A stretch of DNA of 64,000 nucleotides, taken from the NCBI GenBank assembly GCA_022835595.1, contig BQUP01000007.1:434001-498000 (forward strand), given 5' to 3'. Shown piece by piece: positions 44,869 through 58,600 of this stretch; within the stretch, counting starts at the first letter, position 1, and each line of letters opens with the position of its first letter. Made by a program: the position numbers and the translations under genes. The DNA is from Cystobasidium ongulense (Eukaryota > Basidiomycota > Cystobasidiomycetes > Cystobasidiales > Cystobasidiaceae). Below the pieces are notes generated by a model. It was not told the origin of the DNA. It searched no databases and saw only the letters and a list, made by a program, of their open reading frames with translations.

Positions 44869-45220
44869 GGTTGCGGTGGTGGGAGGGTCCATCGCTGCTC
44901 AATTGCTGAGGTGTTCAAGCTGCGACGTGATCGGCCTCGCAGTGCATGAGCATGCATGGACAGCGAGGAACAGAGCAGGACAGTGTTCACGAGGCAGACT
45001 CCATCTCTTGTCAAGCTACACACCTCGCTCTGCAGTCTGAATTCCGATACAGATCCTGCCAGCTGGGAATCAGATCGGCTGTCCTGATGCCGCTGCCAGA
45101 TCCCACGCATGATGCTTGCTCGCTTGCAGGGCACGAGTGACTCGCAAAGAACAATCTTCGAATGTGGATGCTGGTCAGCTCTCCTCCTACTGTCAGTATA
45201 CACAGACCACTTCCAGCACC
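44869..45220. promoter_or_regulatory. Divergent promoter between the ankyrin and first MATE genes
   Basis: About 350 bases between divergent starts. Nothing beyond promoter sequence is recognised. Confidence 0.35.
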
Positions 45221-47502
45221 ATGAGCACGAGCGGCCAGCAAGTCGCTGCTGACAAGCACGAGCCAGACCACCTCGGCGAAGAACATGTCGAAGAAGCGCT
45301 CGAAGAAGAGCTTGCACTGCTTGAGGCCACTGACACGCGGAGCGGGACAGGCATACAAGCCGATGGAGACGCTACTTACAGGCATGAGACATGGGGCTTC
45401 ATCAGTGAGGCCCTCTATTCCAGGCTGAACCGCGCCTCAGTCATATCTTCCGTCGAGCTGAGACGACAGGTCGCGAATCTGTACAATCCAGACTACATCG
45501 TTCCAATCTTCGGTAATCAGCTGCTTTGGAGATACTTTTCTATCCTAGGACCCATCACGCAAATGGGGAAACACGGCTCATTAGCCTTAGCTGGCGGCGC
45601 TCTAGGTAGGTCGTCTGACACATACATGCACATTCTCGAAGGGGTTACTCTCATTGCTTCTGACACTGTAACACACATTACCGCCTCCTCTTCCGTAAAC
45701 TATCAGCCAATACGACCATCGCAATTGTAGTGGTCGTTCCAAGTTTATCGGCGAGTTCTGCATTGGACACCCTCGCCACTCAAGCTCACGGCGGTAGCAA
45801 ATATTCGACCATCAAGGACCTCAATCGCTTGTATTCCCTGCGGTAAAATATACATCCTCGTATTTGCACTGTAACGGAGCCAATACTGATCTGAAGATCC
45901 CTGTACAGCGTCTATCTAGTCATGTGGATAGTGATTGCAGTCCTCTTGCCTATCACGTGTCTCTTCGAGCCAATCTTCCGTCTCCTACAAGTAGAGACTG
46001 AAGTGGCTCACATGGCAGCTAGATTCATGCAACATTCAGCGTTCGGGATGCCCGTGAGTACTTGCGTACTTCCTGCTGGAGATCAAGGCTAGATACTGAC
46101 ATACAGTAACAGGGCTTGTACACGTACGAATGCATTCGAAAATATTGTCAAGCTCAAGGTAGAATGGTTGGACCTGCTGTGGCTATAGCTTTAGCTGCCA
46201 TTCCAACATTGCCAATCCTCTTTTCGGACGCCTTTGGCTTGTGAGTAGTTTGTCATCTCCATCCACGACCTGCAAGAAATTTAGCTAAACGCTGGCTGCT
46301 TGTGCCAGATATACACCCGCGATAGCACTCGGTTTCTTCTGGAACGCAACTGCGATATTCGCCGGTTTGTATATGTATTATTTCCTGCCAAAATCAGCAT
46401 TTGAAGATCTACCGACGTTCAAAACAGTATCACAAGATTTAGGGATAGTAATAAGATTGACTTTGGCAGGATTTATAGCGATAGGATCAGATTTTTTCGC
46501 TTGGGAATTCCTCAATTTCGCTTCAGCCTGGATGGGAAATGATGTACTCGCTGCTAATTCAGTTTTTCTATCAACTGCAAATTTCTTCTTCTCTTTACCA
46601 TCAGCCTTGATGAATGCATCTGCTACGAGAGTTGGGTAAGTCAAACCCGCCGCTTTCGAAATCTCTCTTTTAATGTTGGGTTGTCCAAGTATTCATCTTA
46701 ATTAACGTTTGATTATATCCTTTGTAGAAACTACCTCGGCAGTAATCAGCCGCTCAATGCAAAGACCGCTGCTTATACAAGTCTTCTTATGGGAAACGCC
46801 GTTGCAGCATCTTCTGCTATTGCAGTCGCTCTCAATTCCAAAACCTGGACAGGGCTCTTCACTTCTGGTGAGAACTTGACAGTCTTTTATGTTCATAGAG
46901 GGAAAGAAGCAATGCTAAATGTTGGTCAACCCGAAAAGATCCCGTTGTTACCGCTATCGTGCAGAGAAGCATGCCTTTCTTCTGCTTTATCGCCTTCATG
47001 GACGCTATCCAGGTAACATCTCGTCTTATTTCCTCTCTCCGCAAAAAGATAGAGTACGCTAAACCTGTCGTATGTGCAGGGTATTGGCGGAGGGATCTTG
47101 CGTGGTGCAGGTATGCCGGTAAGTATAGTCCTGCCAAGAAATACAAGCTAGCCAGCGGCTGACGAGTACGCTTCAACTAGATGGAAATTGCCCATGCTAT
47201 GGCTCTCTGTCATTATACAGTAGGATTACCCTTGTCGGTTTTGTTCGCTTTCGCATTTCATGGCGGTCTCTTCGGGCTCTGGGGAGGTTCGTGTCTGCCA
47301 ATAATGCACCTGTTCTCGCATATATTGACCCATGCCGTCGGGCTACTTCACAGGCTTCGGCGTCGGTTTATGCCTGGTTTGCGCTCGGCTTGCCTATCTG
47401 GTGATCTACAATGACTGGCATGCAAGTGCCAGAAAAGCACAAGCTCACCTTCAGGCTTCAGATGGAAGGAGTATATCGACACAAATGACCCATGTCGTCT
47501 GA
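45221..47502 (+). CDS. MATE-family efflux transporter, copy 1
   Basis: Cation-coupled (H+ or Na+) exporter with the 12-helix MATE fold. After an acidic cytosolic N terminus (MSTSGQQVAADKHEPDHLGE), MATE features follow: LGPITQMGKHGSLALAG, then SSALDTLATQAHGGSK (the GxxDTLxxQAxG block of helix 2). Later come YECIRKYCQAQGRMVGPAV, LGFFWNATAIFAGLYMYYF, FAWEFLNFASAWMG with the conserved E in helix 7, and ANSVFLSTANFFFSLPSAL with helix 8. Then come SATRVGNYLG and IQGIGGGILRGAG. It ends ASDGRSISTQMTHVV. Around ten introns. The substrate is unknown; fungal MATEs are linked to drug and metabolite export. A close paralogue follows 454 bases downstream with the same exon plan. Confidence 0.92.
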
Positions 47503-47956
47503 GTACATTTCCGATGCACCAGTCGGAGCGCACAGGTTTTGGGAATGCTGTAGTTGTTTGTTCTGCTCAGAAGTAAGATTAGTTCCCATTTGCCGTAAGT
47601 GGGAGAAATTTCGCTTTGTGGTGCTTGTCAGTCGTCAGGGCTCGGTGACCCTTGGCCTTCATGAGTTACAGCAACCCTATCCGACCGCGGAGATGCTTGA
47701 TCAGCTACACCTCGCTCTCTGCCTTCGACAGTAGTCCACTGCATCGAAAGCTTCCTGTCTGGCAGGTCGTTGGGCTGTCCACTGAAGAATATGTTCGACA
47801 CCGCAGGTCGATCACTCGCATACACGGGTAGAGTAGAAGTTCGCAAAATTGTCTAACACAAGTCCCCATTGTTCGCACAACTATAATGCTGGTCAACTTG
47901 AGAACTACCGCTCTTCACTCTTGACATGTCAGATAACACACAGCGGCCTTCATAGC
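47503..47956 (+). promoter_or_regulatory. Spacer between the tandem MATE genes
   Basis: About 450 bases holding the 3' end of copy 1 and the promoter of copy 2. No residual coding similarity is recognised. Confidence 0.35.
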
Positions 47957-50205
47957 ATGTCCGAGGTGCACCACGCTGGCACTGCGGACGAAGATGGAGA
48001 TGACGCTCGGACCGCTTTCGTTCGCGACGAAGAGACAGCACTGCTTGAGGATACTGCTACTGATCCATATGGCGGACTACGCGCACACGAAGATGGAAAC
48101 ACTACCTACAAGGAAGAGGTCTGGGGCTTCATAGGTAATACTCTTTGTCTGAATCTTAGATCGTATGCTTCGTTGAGCTGAGACTTTAAGTGACGAACAC
48201 CCCCCAGGCTACATGCTACCCATCTTCGGTAACCAGCTGCTCTGGAGATACTTCTCTATCCTAGGACCTGTCACCCAGATGGGAAAGAGCGGTTCCCTGC
48301 CTCTGGCTGGTGCTGCTCTGGGTAAGTGTCTGACCCAGAACGGAAACTTTGATGGGAGATGCTTGCTCAGCTTTTTGTCACATATGCTTGCACTCTCGTT
48401 TGCGCTCACATTACCTCAGCCAACACTACTATCGCCTTTCTCGTAATTGGTCCGTGTTATGCTGCAAGTTCCGCTTTGGACACACTCTCCACTCAAGCAC
48501 ACGGCGGCAGCAAATACTCAGCCATCAAGGACCTGAATCGATTGTATACATTGCGGTTAGTGCACATATTCCACGCTTTCCTGGTGCAGTGCCTGTGGTC
48601 GAAATCTGACTTGCCTTCACTTGCCTATACTCCAGCGTCTATCTGGTACTGTGGATAATGATGACAGTGCTCTTGCCCATCGCTTGTCTATTCGAGCCGA
48701 TTTTCCTCCTTTTAAAAGTGGATGCCGAAGTAGCCCACATCGCAGCCAAATATATGAGGCACACAGCATTCGGAATTCCTGTAAGTACACTTGTCGTCAT
48801 CGCTGGTAATAAGATGGATACTAATACAGCACACCAGGGTCTCTTCACTTACGAATGCATTCGAAAATACTGCCAAGCCCAAGGCAGAATGGTTGGTCTT
48901 GCTGTCGTTTTAGGTTTAGCTGCCATCCCAGCGCTCCCATTGCTCTTATCGGGCACGTTTGGATTGTAAATTGCCTTAACGTACTATCTGTTCGCAGAAA
49001 TCTGGCTGATTGAAAGTTGCTTTGTGCCAGGTACACGCCCGCAATAGCACTCGGTTTCTTTTGGAACGCCACGGCAACCTTCGGCGGGTTATACATTTAC
49101 TTCTTCCTGCCCAAATCCACATTCGAAGAAGTACCAACCTTCAAATTGGTGTCACAGGACTTAGGAATAGTCATAAGATTGACACTAGCAGGATTCGTTA
49201 TAATAGGATCGGCTTTCTTCGCTTGGGAGTTCCTAAATATCGCTTCAGCTTGGATAGGAAGCGATGCACTTGCAGCCAATTCGGTTTTACTAGCAACTAC
49301 AAATTTCTTCTTCTCTCTACCGTCGTCTCTGATGATTGCTTCGGCTACTAGGGTTGGGTGAGTCTGTGATTAAGCACTAAATGCCATTGTCACTACGAAC
49401 TCAGATTGGTTAACGTTATTCCCATGTTATAGGAACTATCTCGGCAATAACCAAGCGCTGAACGCGAAGAAAGCTGCCTACACGAGTCTACTCATGGCGT
49501 ATGCCCTTGCAGCATGTTCCGCTACCTTAGTAGCTATCAATGCGAAGTCCTGGTCCGAGATCTTCACTTCCGGTAATGACTAGACTTGCTGTACGACTGG
49601 AGTTTATGCTGACTACTCACGGGCTTTTTCCAGACCCCGTCGTCGTCGAGATTTTGCAGGGAATTATGCCTTTCATCTGCTTAATCGCGTTCATTAACGC
49701 TATCGAGGTAAATTTCGATGTCCTCCTGTCATGTGCAAGGGAAGTTGCTGATTTGCATGTCGCATATCTAGGGTATTGGCGAAGGTATCTTACGTGGTGC
49801 AGGCAGACCGGTTAGTAGAATCGTGCATCCCCATGTTGATAGCGTGCCTGATATATTCTGTCTTAGATCGAGATTGCCCGGACTCTGGCTCTATGCCATT
49901 ATACAGTAGGAACGCCCTTGTCGGTACTGCTCGCCTTTGGATTCCATAAAGGCCTCTTCGGGTTGTGGGCTGGTCAGTTTGTTCATTCGGGTCTTTTGAT
50001 AATGAGCTACCTGCCATAGTTGCTGACATCTGCGGCGTCGCTGGGACACCCCTCAGGCTTCGGCGTTGGCATGTCCCTCGTCTGCGTTCGGCTCGTCTAT
50101 CTGATCGTTTATAACGACTGGCAGGCAAGTGCGAGAAATGCACAGGCTCATATTCAGGCTTCCAATGGAAAGAGTATATCAACGGAGATAATCCATGTCG
50201 TCTAA
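47957..50205 (+). CDS. MATE-family efflux transporter, copy 2
   Basis: Tandem paralogue of the preceding gene, clearly alike along most of its length and with matching intron sites. Start MSEVHHAGTADEDGDDAR; the acidic N terminus has diverged most and lacks the region before FGNQLLWRYFSILGP that copy 1 encodes (RRQVANLYNPDY). Shared blocks: SSALDTLSTQAHGGSK, YECIRKYCQAQGRMVGLAV, FAWEFLNIASAWIGSD, ANSVLLATTNFFFSLPSSL, SATRVGNYLGNNQALNAK, IEGIGEGILRGAGRP. It ends NGKSISTEIIHVV. Both copies keep the helix residues expected for transport, so both look functional. Divergence concentrated in the N-terminal tail and some loops suggests altered regulation or substrate range (inference). Confidence 0.92.
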
Positions 50206-50465
50206 GCACATTGCTGATGCGCGACTCGGAGCGCACGCTTATATGCGTGATGGAGTTGTTCATTGTGCCCCATAAGTGGACTAGTATCCGTGACAGTCAG
50301 TAGTTGGTGGAATTCTGGTGTGCGGTATTTGTCGCTCTTCGGCTGGAGGTATCGATATAGTCTTAACATTTGTCGATATCTTGCTACCACGTACTTTCGT
50401 ACAGAACCTTGAACTTGCAAGTGGCCGACCTCGCTTCCTCCTATCACCACCACCTCGAGCGACGA

Positions 50466-52900
50466 ATGGCAGATGTTTTCCGCGTGCAAGAGGGCACCAC
50501 GAACGGGTCGCCCATAGCAAGCACATCTCTTTTGACCCTAGATGCCGACGAAGCAGCGGGTCCAAGTCTCGCGCAGCTGTTGCAGGAAACGGTGCGCGAA
50601 GGTGCGAGGCGTGGATCGCGCACATCAAGCACAAGAAGCAGGAATGGAGCAAGCAAGATAGATAGTCATGCACCTCTGCCATCGCTTCCAAGCTTGTCGA
50701 GCCCGGCATCGCGTGCCTACATCAGCTCGCTGCTGTCCAAAGACTTGACGGCATTGCTCAAAGAGCCCGACGAACTGAGCCGGCAGAGCGAGGTGTTGGA
50801 TGGAGATCTCGCAAACCTATGCTACAAGAGTATTGGCGAGCTACTGGGAGTGGGAGAATGCGTCGACAGCGTTGAAGACGGCTTCGAGTGAGGAGTCGCC
50901 TTGTTGATCACGACATGCGGTGTCCCGGAACTAACCTTGCTTTGACAGCCGCATGCAAAGTGCTCTGGATTCCTTATTGAGCTGTACAGAGCTTGTGAGT
51001 CTCACATCAACCCCGAATAACGATGTTGCGCTCTGGGCTGACGCTCGCTGCTTATCAGCTCTCGTCCTCATGCACCGACTTCACCGCATCGATTGCGCCC
51101 ATCATATCATCTCGAACGCGTCTCAACCTCGTCCGCAATAACATAGCGTCCATAGAAGACATATTAAGCATACCCAGACTAGTGTCCACCTGCATCAGAA
51201 GTGGGTGGTGGAACGAAGCGGTAGATCTTGCCTTCCGAGCCCGAGAATTAGAAGACATACTCAAAGGACCGTCAGTGCGTAAAGAAACTGTTAGATCAAG
51301 ACGTGGTCTTCTAGGCAAGGTTCGCGAAGATGTCGAAGAAGAGCTGGAAACGCTGCGCGGCCGCATAATAGAAGGCTTGCGGGGCAGGGCGCTCAAGCTG
51401 CCATCGGCGGTGCGAAGTATCGCACTCCTACGGCGCCTGTCGACCGCCTCGAGCCAAAACGAAGTTCAAAGCATACATACAAAAGTATTGACCGAGCCAG
51501 AATTGCGCTTAACGTTCCTCGCTAGCCGGTGGGATTGTCTACGCTCTCAATTGGAGCAACTGGAAATGTCAGCTGCATCGGCTGCAAACAGCGAGGACCG
51601 TCTTCGCTCAATAAAGCGTTGGATTGAGGTCTGGAGAGAAGTCATTGGAGAAACAGTCACAATATACGCCGAGATCTTCCTTACCATCACCACCACCACC
51701 ATGTCGTCCCCTCCTGGGGCTTCGACTCTACCCATTCCGGTGGTCGACAAGCAATCTTCAGTAGATGTAGAATCTCCATACTCGGCTCTGGCACTCACCA
51801 ATCCCTCTTCTCCTCTGTCAATGTTTCTTGCACAAGCTCAAAATGCACTCAAATCACTACTGCAACATCAACTTCCACACATCACTGCCGCCTCAGCTCT
51901 GGTTTCTCTGCAAACGCAACTATCCTACTGTGCAGCTGCATTTTCCAAGTTCGGCTTCGATTTCCGACACATTCCAAACAGAGCTATCGCTGCTCGCTTA
52001 CTTGAGATTACTTTTGAGCGTTTCGACCTCGCTGTGGAGACATTCGGAAAAGACTTGTCTCGCGCTTTCACCCAAAGTGGCTCTCGAGGTGGGAAGCCTC
52101 GTTTAGTCATTTCTGCGATGATCACGGCAGAATCGTGGGATAGCATAGCGGCGCTAGAAGAATCGGAACTAAGTCTCGCCAATACGAGCAAGACTTCTCA
52201 TCCGCCAGCATATATCGCCTTGTTCCCGCCGCTCGCGAAGCTTCTCAATCACTACGCCGCAGCACTGAACGAGCTGCGCTTACTCCCAATAACAGCTTTG
52301 TACCCCACGGTACTTCAAGCTCTGCGGTCGTCACTGAGCAAGTCTGCGGCCTACATGGTCCAGTTTGCACAAACAGCTTTGGAAAGTCAGCAAGCGTACC
52401 CAGATGATGAAGAAGACAGTCAAGCAAGTAGATCAACGATGATTATCCGCAAGTCAAGCATCGTGCTCAGCAAATGCATCCTGCCTTGGATTACCTGGGC
52501 CTTAGACGACATTGTTTATCCCGACATAGACAAGGAGCGGTGGCGACACGACGAAAGTAATTCGGAGGAGATACTGTCGAAGCTGTCCAGTCTGCTACAT
52601 ATCGAAGACACTCAGAAAACGCAAAGCTTAAGTGCTACCCAGGATACGGCGCCAGTTGCAATTGTTGAAAGCGTATTGACGCCGGAAACGACACCACTGC
52701 CAGCGACACCTACACGGACTCCGCCAATACAGCAGACGGCAGTAAGCAAAGATTCGGACGGTAGTCAGCCATCACCAGATACCGAGAGTTCCGACGATCC
52801 GGCTTCAGAACAGACGAACAATATCGTAATGGAAAAGGATGCGGAAAGTACCCTAGCCACAGTGTCTTCAGAAGCAGTGAAGACGATAGACCAGACATAG
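50466..52900 (+). CDS. COG8: COG complex subunit 8 (Dor1 family)
   Basis: Subunit of the conserved oligomeric Golgi tethering complex (lobe B, paired with COG1/COG5-7) for retrograde traffic within the Golgi. The start is ATG 50466 (MADVFRVQEGTTNG). Family text: SRAYISSLLSKDLTALLKEP, NLCYKSIGELLGVGECVDSV and DRMQSALDSLLSCTELLSS, corresponding to the COG8 helical bundle start. Then come SIEDILSIPRLVSTCIRSGW and WNEAVDLAFRARELEDIL. Two short introns (about 50889-50948 and 50996-51057) sit near the 5' end; the rest is one long exon. The C-terminal 120 residues are Thr/Pro-rich and unstructured. It converges on a small unnamed minus-strand gene, leaving only nine bases between the two stops. Confidence 0.9.
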
Positions 52901-52909
52901 ATTTTAGAT

Positions 52910-53204
52910 TTACAGTCTAATTCGATTTTCAATGGTAACACGGTCCACCTCTTGGGGTATAAGAGCTCCGCCAGCATTCCGCGGTGCTCTGTGCCCTTTG
53001 CGGGCTGAGCCTTGCCCCCATGCATCCATTCGCAAAACACCTTTACTTGATGCCTTCAGTGACAGCGTAGCGCCGCCCTCTTTCATGCGCCCTTCGAGTT
53101 GACACCTGAAAGAGAGGGTCAGTTTCTGCAGTTGCAAATAGGCGGGCAAGAGTGAGGAATACGGTCGAATGGCAGCTTTCTTCATTTCAGGTTGTTCCAC
53201 ATAA
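52910..53204 (-). CDS. Possible small protein gene of unknown function
   Basis: From an ATG near 53186, MKKAAIRP can be spliced across an intron of about 57 bases (donor GTATTC, branch-like CTGAC, acceptor TTTCAG). The joined exon continues CQLEGRMKEGGATLSLKASS and GVLRMDAWGQGSARKG, then ALIPQEVDRVTIENRIRL and TAA. The frame also stays open through the intron. The downstream text is charged and non-repetitive, unlike noise, but I recognise no family. It could be the last exons of a longer gene starting further right (VDYVEQPE precedes the ATG in frame). Start not fixed. Confidence 0.4.
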
Positions 53205-53299
53205 TCCACTGACTTCACTCGAGGCCAATTTCAACTGACTTCTAAGCTTATTCGTAAAGTTATTAGAGCATTGCAAGAGCTGGATTTGGTAATTGCTTA

Positions 53300-55189
53300 T
53301 TAACGTTCATATCTGAACAACGGACTTGCATCACCCATGTCTGCCAATTCACCATCCGTATATTTAGCCCTGACTTCCGCCTCAGACATGCGATCACGTT
53401 TCTTGTTCTCCCTCTTCAACATGAAGCTCAACCACAGCGCCAAGAGACATGCAGCTGCCAATATTGCCAAACTGAAACCGTATCCCAATGGATATCGAGG
53501 CTTCTCCGTCGCCAAGAATATGTTGGAGCCTATGACACCGCCGTAGTTGGTGATACCAATTTGCATGCCGATAGCGATACCTCTCTTCCATTCTCCTGAA
53601 ACGTTGTTGCTATTCCAAGCAATGATAGCAGGAACGACACTATACACTCCTGCAGCGATCAAGTAGACGGCGAAGAGGATGAGACCGGGAAGTCGTGGTT
53701 GGGGAGTAGCCAGACAGATGATGAGACCGACGATTGCAGTCGAATATGAGACCAGTACCATGACCATACGCTTTCGCGTCCTGTCGCCAACGAATGCGCA
53801 AGCTACAGTGAAGATAGCTGCGAAAAGGTATGTCGGGATAGTGAGGAGCTGTGCGATCGCAGAGGTGTAACCGAGTTGCTTGATGATCGTAGGGAGAGAA
53901 AAGCTGAGACCATATGTTCCGACAGCATCGGCAAAGTAGATAAAAGAGCATGCCCAGATCTTGTAATCTTTCAAAGCCTGGAAGAGGTAAAGTTTCTTGA
54001 AGTTTCCCTTGACGCGGCCCTGACGATCCATAGCAAGTCGAGTTCGCAAGAAGCGCTTTTCATCGCTATCCAGCCATTTGGAAGTCTCGATAGAGTCATA
54101 AATCAGGAAAGGAGAGACGAGGGCAATCAAGACCGTCATGAGTCCCTCAACAACTGTACGAAACATATCAAGCTGCATCAGCTACCTTGTTGACCAATGA
54201 TACGCGACAAATGGACTGACTGAATATCCAGCGCCATCCGGCCTGTCCTCCGATACCATCCATCTTCGCGATTGCGAAGGCCAGAATGCCTAACGAGAGA
54301 GAGCTGCAGTGAGTATAGGCACAGTGATCGTTTCAGGGACGGTTTAATCACCTGAGAAAGCTCCAGCTACTGATGCACTCTGAAGAAAAGGTCGAACGAA
54401 TCAGCCTTCGCTGCCCGTGCTGCTATCAAACAAGTATACCCACAGCATAAAGATATGATATTCTTCTTTGCAGTTCTTCTCTTCTGTACCAGTTACTGAG
54501 GATGAACATAGCACCAGGGAAGAATGGAGCTTCTGTAAGACCTAAGAAGAATCGTGTTGCGATTAGGCCACCATAGCCCTGAACGAGACCCATGAGAGTC
54601 ATAACTATTCCCCAAGCAAGGATGCAGCATGGGAGCCATATACTTGGACGGAAGATCTTGAGTGGGATATTGGCGAAGATCTCCCCCGTTGCGTAGGCAC
54701 TGTGGGTTTTGTTTGGATGGAAGACGCCACTGTCAGCACCGGAGAACGCCGCATCTGGTGACCGACGCCCTGGCCACAGTAGTTGCAGAAGTCAACTCAC
54801 AAGAAGAAAACGGATAGACACCACTGGTATTGTTGAGACGAGATACCGAGGTCGGCTTCCAAACCCTCAATACGCGCATTTCCGATATTTCCTCTATCAA
54901 GGAAAGCACAGAGATAGATAATAACCAAAATCGGGATGATTCTAAAGTCTAGCTTTCGAATAGCTTTCTTTCCTGCTCCAGAAGCTTCATACTCTTTCAT
55001 GAAATCGTAATCTTCTTGAGTGAGAGGTATATCTTCTTCTACCGCTCCAGGGACCTTCTTGCCGCCTTTCTCAGCCAGGCCATGGTTGTGATTGTCCACG
55101 AACTCTACATCTTGCTTGCTAGTTACTTTGAGAGCATCATCCGATGGAGGACTCACGCCATTCTCGTGCTTTTCTTTGAAGGTCGGCAT
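53300..55189 (-). CDS. MFS permease of the allantoate/anion:cation symporter family
   Basis: Twelve-helix major facilitator, fungal Dal5/Tna1-like group, which imports organic anions such as allantoate, nicotinate or vitamins with protons. The start is ATG 55189 (MPTFKEKHENGVSPPSDD) with a polar cytosolic N terminus. The family-typical first helix is RKLDFRIIPILVIIYLCAFL followed by DRGNIGNARIEGLEADLG. Later blocks: IATRFFLGLTEAPFFPGAM (helix 4 motif), FILSNWYRREELQRRISYL, VAGAFSGILAFAIAKMDGI, GWRWIF, DSDEKRFLRTRLAMDRQG and ACSFIYFADAVGTYGLSFSL. The last is AIIAWNSNNVSGEWKRGIAI. One exon is only about 28 bases (near 54354-54381). It ends ASPLFRYER. The substrate cannot be assigned from sequence. 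Confidence 0.92.
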
Positions 55190-56896
55190 CGCTTATTACG
55201 AGAGCGAGTTGCGGAGTGCTAGTGGATGTGGGGGGAGTTCAGGAGAGAGAGCAGGGCTCCGCAGAAAGCCTGGTAAAGAATATGTAAATATTTCCTCTGC
55301 TAAGAGCCTAAGAACCGGGTCTGAAGGAAGCGAAAAGCAAAGTACAAAAGGATGGAAAAGTCTGGGGTAGGCTCCTCTTGGAGAAATGAAACGCCTCGGT
55401 AATTATAAAATTGAGGAAGCTTGTGGAGACAGACTGCATTGTTTTATGCTTTCACTCGAAAGAATCCGTGCGGAAGGTCAGAGCCTTGGCTGATCCTTTT
55501 ATCATGGCGCTAGCGGCAATCCAGTGATGCAGGTGCATGTTGAGCGGCATTTGCGGAGCCCCGCCCCGGGGTACAGCAGTGGCAAAGAGGAAAGTCTGCC
55601 GAAGGATGCCGGGCATTGGATGACAACTCGGGTCGCAGGTGTGAGCTGCACAAGACTACCGTAGATTTGTGGCATCTTAGTGCTCAGAGAATCATGGTAG
55701 CGGTATTTGTTCGAACAGATTTGTTCTGCTCATATAACGGCACAACTGCGCATGCGACCATCACTTCCTAACAATGGCGCGGATCTTCCAACTCTTACGC
55801 CGGCGAAATTCATTACTGTACAGTACAATTGCATGATAAAAGTGCCGACGAGTTTCCAAAAAGTAGTAACAAAAGCGAGCGACTGGCATCTGGCCACTTC
55901 ACAAACTAATCCAATGATGCTGCCCTGGTGGCTTATCTTCACAACGTGTCTCCGTTCAATCACAACAGGCGTGCAAATTGCCGACAATAGGAGCGCGCTT
56001 GTATACACGCTTGTGGTTCGAGAGCGTGCCATCGCTTGCCTCTCCAGCGCCTTTAATCTGTGCACTGCCCTCCTCAAGCTGGCTGGCGGAAGAGTCCCTG
56101 CGCTGCTTCGGCCAATGCATTTCATTACGATGTCCCGGAGTTGGTGGTAGGATATCTGCAACTTCATCCAGTGGTATTTCGGTCCATCCAGACTTGCTAA
56201 GCAGGACGTTCTCCTTTGATTCTTTTAAGCTTGAGTTCCTGACAATCAGCAGGTCCTTGGGTGCATTGTATTCGATGGTCTCGTATACTGTCATAGTGGC
56301 TTTACTCTCGAGCTAGGTTCAATAGAGACAATATGCGTTCCGTGATGGGAGAGTATGTTTGTTATAGTGGCTTTTCGAACTTGTAAGAAAGCAGAGCTGA
56401 AGGATTGGCACAAGCGATATTTTTGACTGATTTCACCGCCAGTCTTCGATTTTGGCTGTGAGCCGTGACCGGATACATCCCTTCGCCTATGCTAGTCGTT
56501 CGACGAGGCAGGGGATGAGGCCAGTCGGCCGTTGGCAAGCAGCTCCAGCCAAATTGAGCGGCATTGACCATCCAAGCCTCCTGATTGCCTCACTGACTAG
56601 TCTGTGCGTCTAGGCTTTCATGACAGGAGCAAGATGGAGGAATGTTTTGACACCTCTCTGAACCCAGCCCTCGTGTAGATACTCTACGGAAAATAAAATA
56701 TGTGATATGGTACAACTAGCTTCCAGATGGATAACATGGAACGACTTTTGAACGACTAACAACGAGCAATATGCAGGCACTTCCTGATCTGAGGTCTCCT
56801 TCAGGACCAACCACTAGAAGCTACATGGTTAATAGATAAAACAGTAGGGCATGTGATCGTACTCGAGCATACGGCCTCAATCAAACAATCAAACTA
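55190..56896. other. Long spacer between the MFS and GMD genes
   Basis: The left end holds the MFS promoter. A plus-strand open frame (55707-56150) and minus-strand frames lie in the middle; only the minus one at 55956-56294 looks protein-like and is listed separately. From 56300 to 56896 nothing is recognised. Confidence 0.35.
55956..56294 (-). CDS. Doubtful hypothetical open frame
   Basis: A 112-codon frame starting MTVYETIEYNAPKDLLIVRN with charged, balanced composition (SKSGWTEIPLDEVADILPP). The ATG context CTATGACAG also looks like an acceptor site, so this may be an internal exon. No family is recognised, and no convincing partner exon was found. It may be a relic or chance frame. Confidence 0.25.
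   Translation of the reverse strand: MTVYETIEYNAPKDLLIVRNSSLKESKENVLLSKSGWTEIPLDEVADILPPTPGHRNEMHWPKQRRDSSASQLEEGSAQIKGAGEASDGTLSNHKRVYKRAPIVGNLHACCD

Positions 56897-58600
<1,704 letters not shown>

Noticed and set aside
55707-56150. 147-codon plus-strand frame between MFS and GMD
   Set aside because: Antisense to a more protein-like minus frame; no motif, no splice partners, hydrophobic text without topology typical of a membrane protein.
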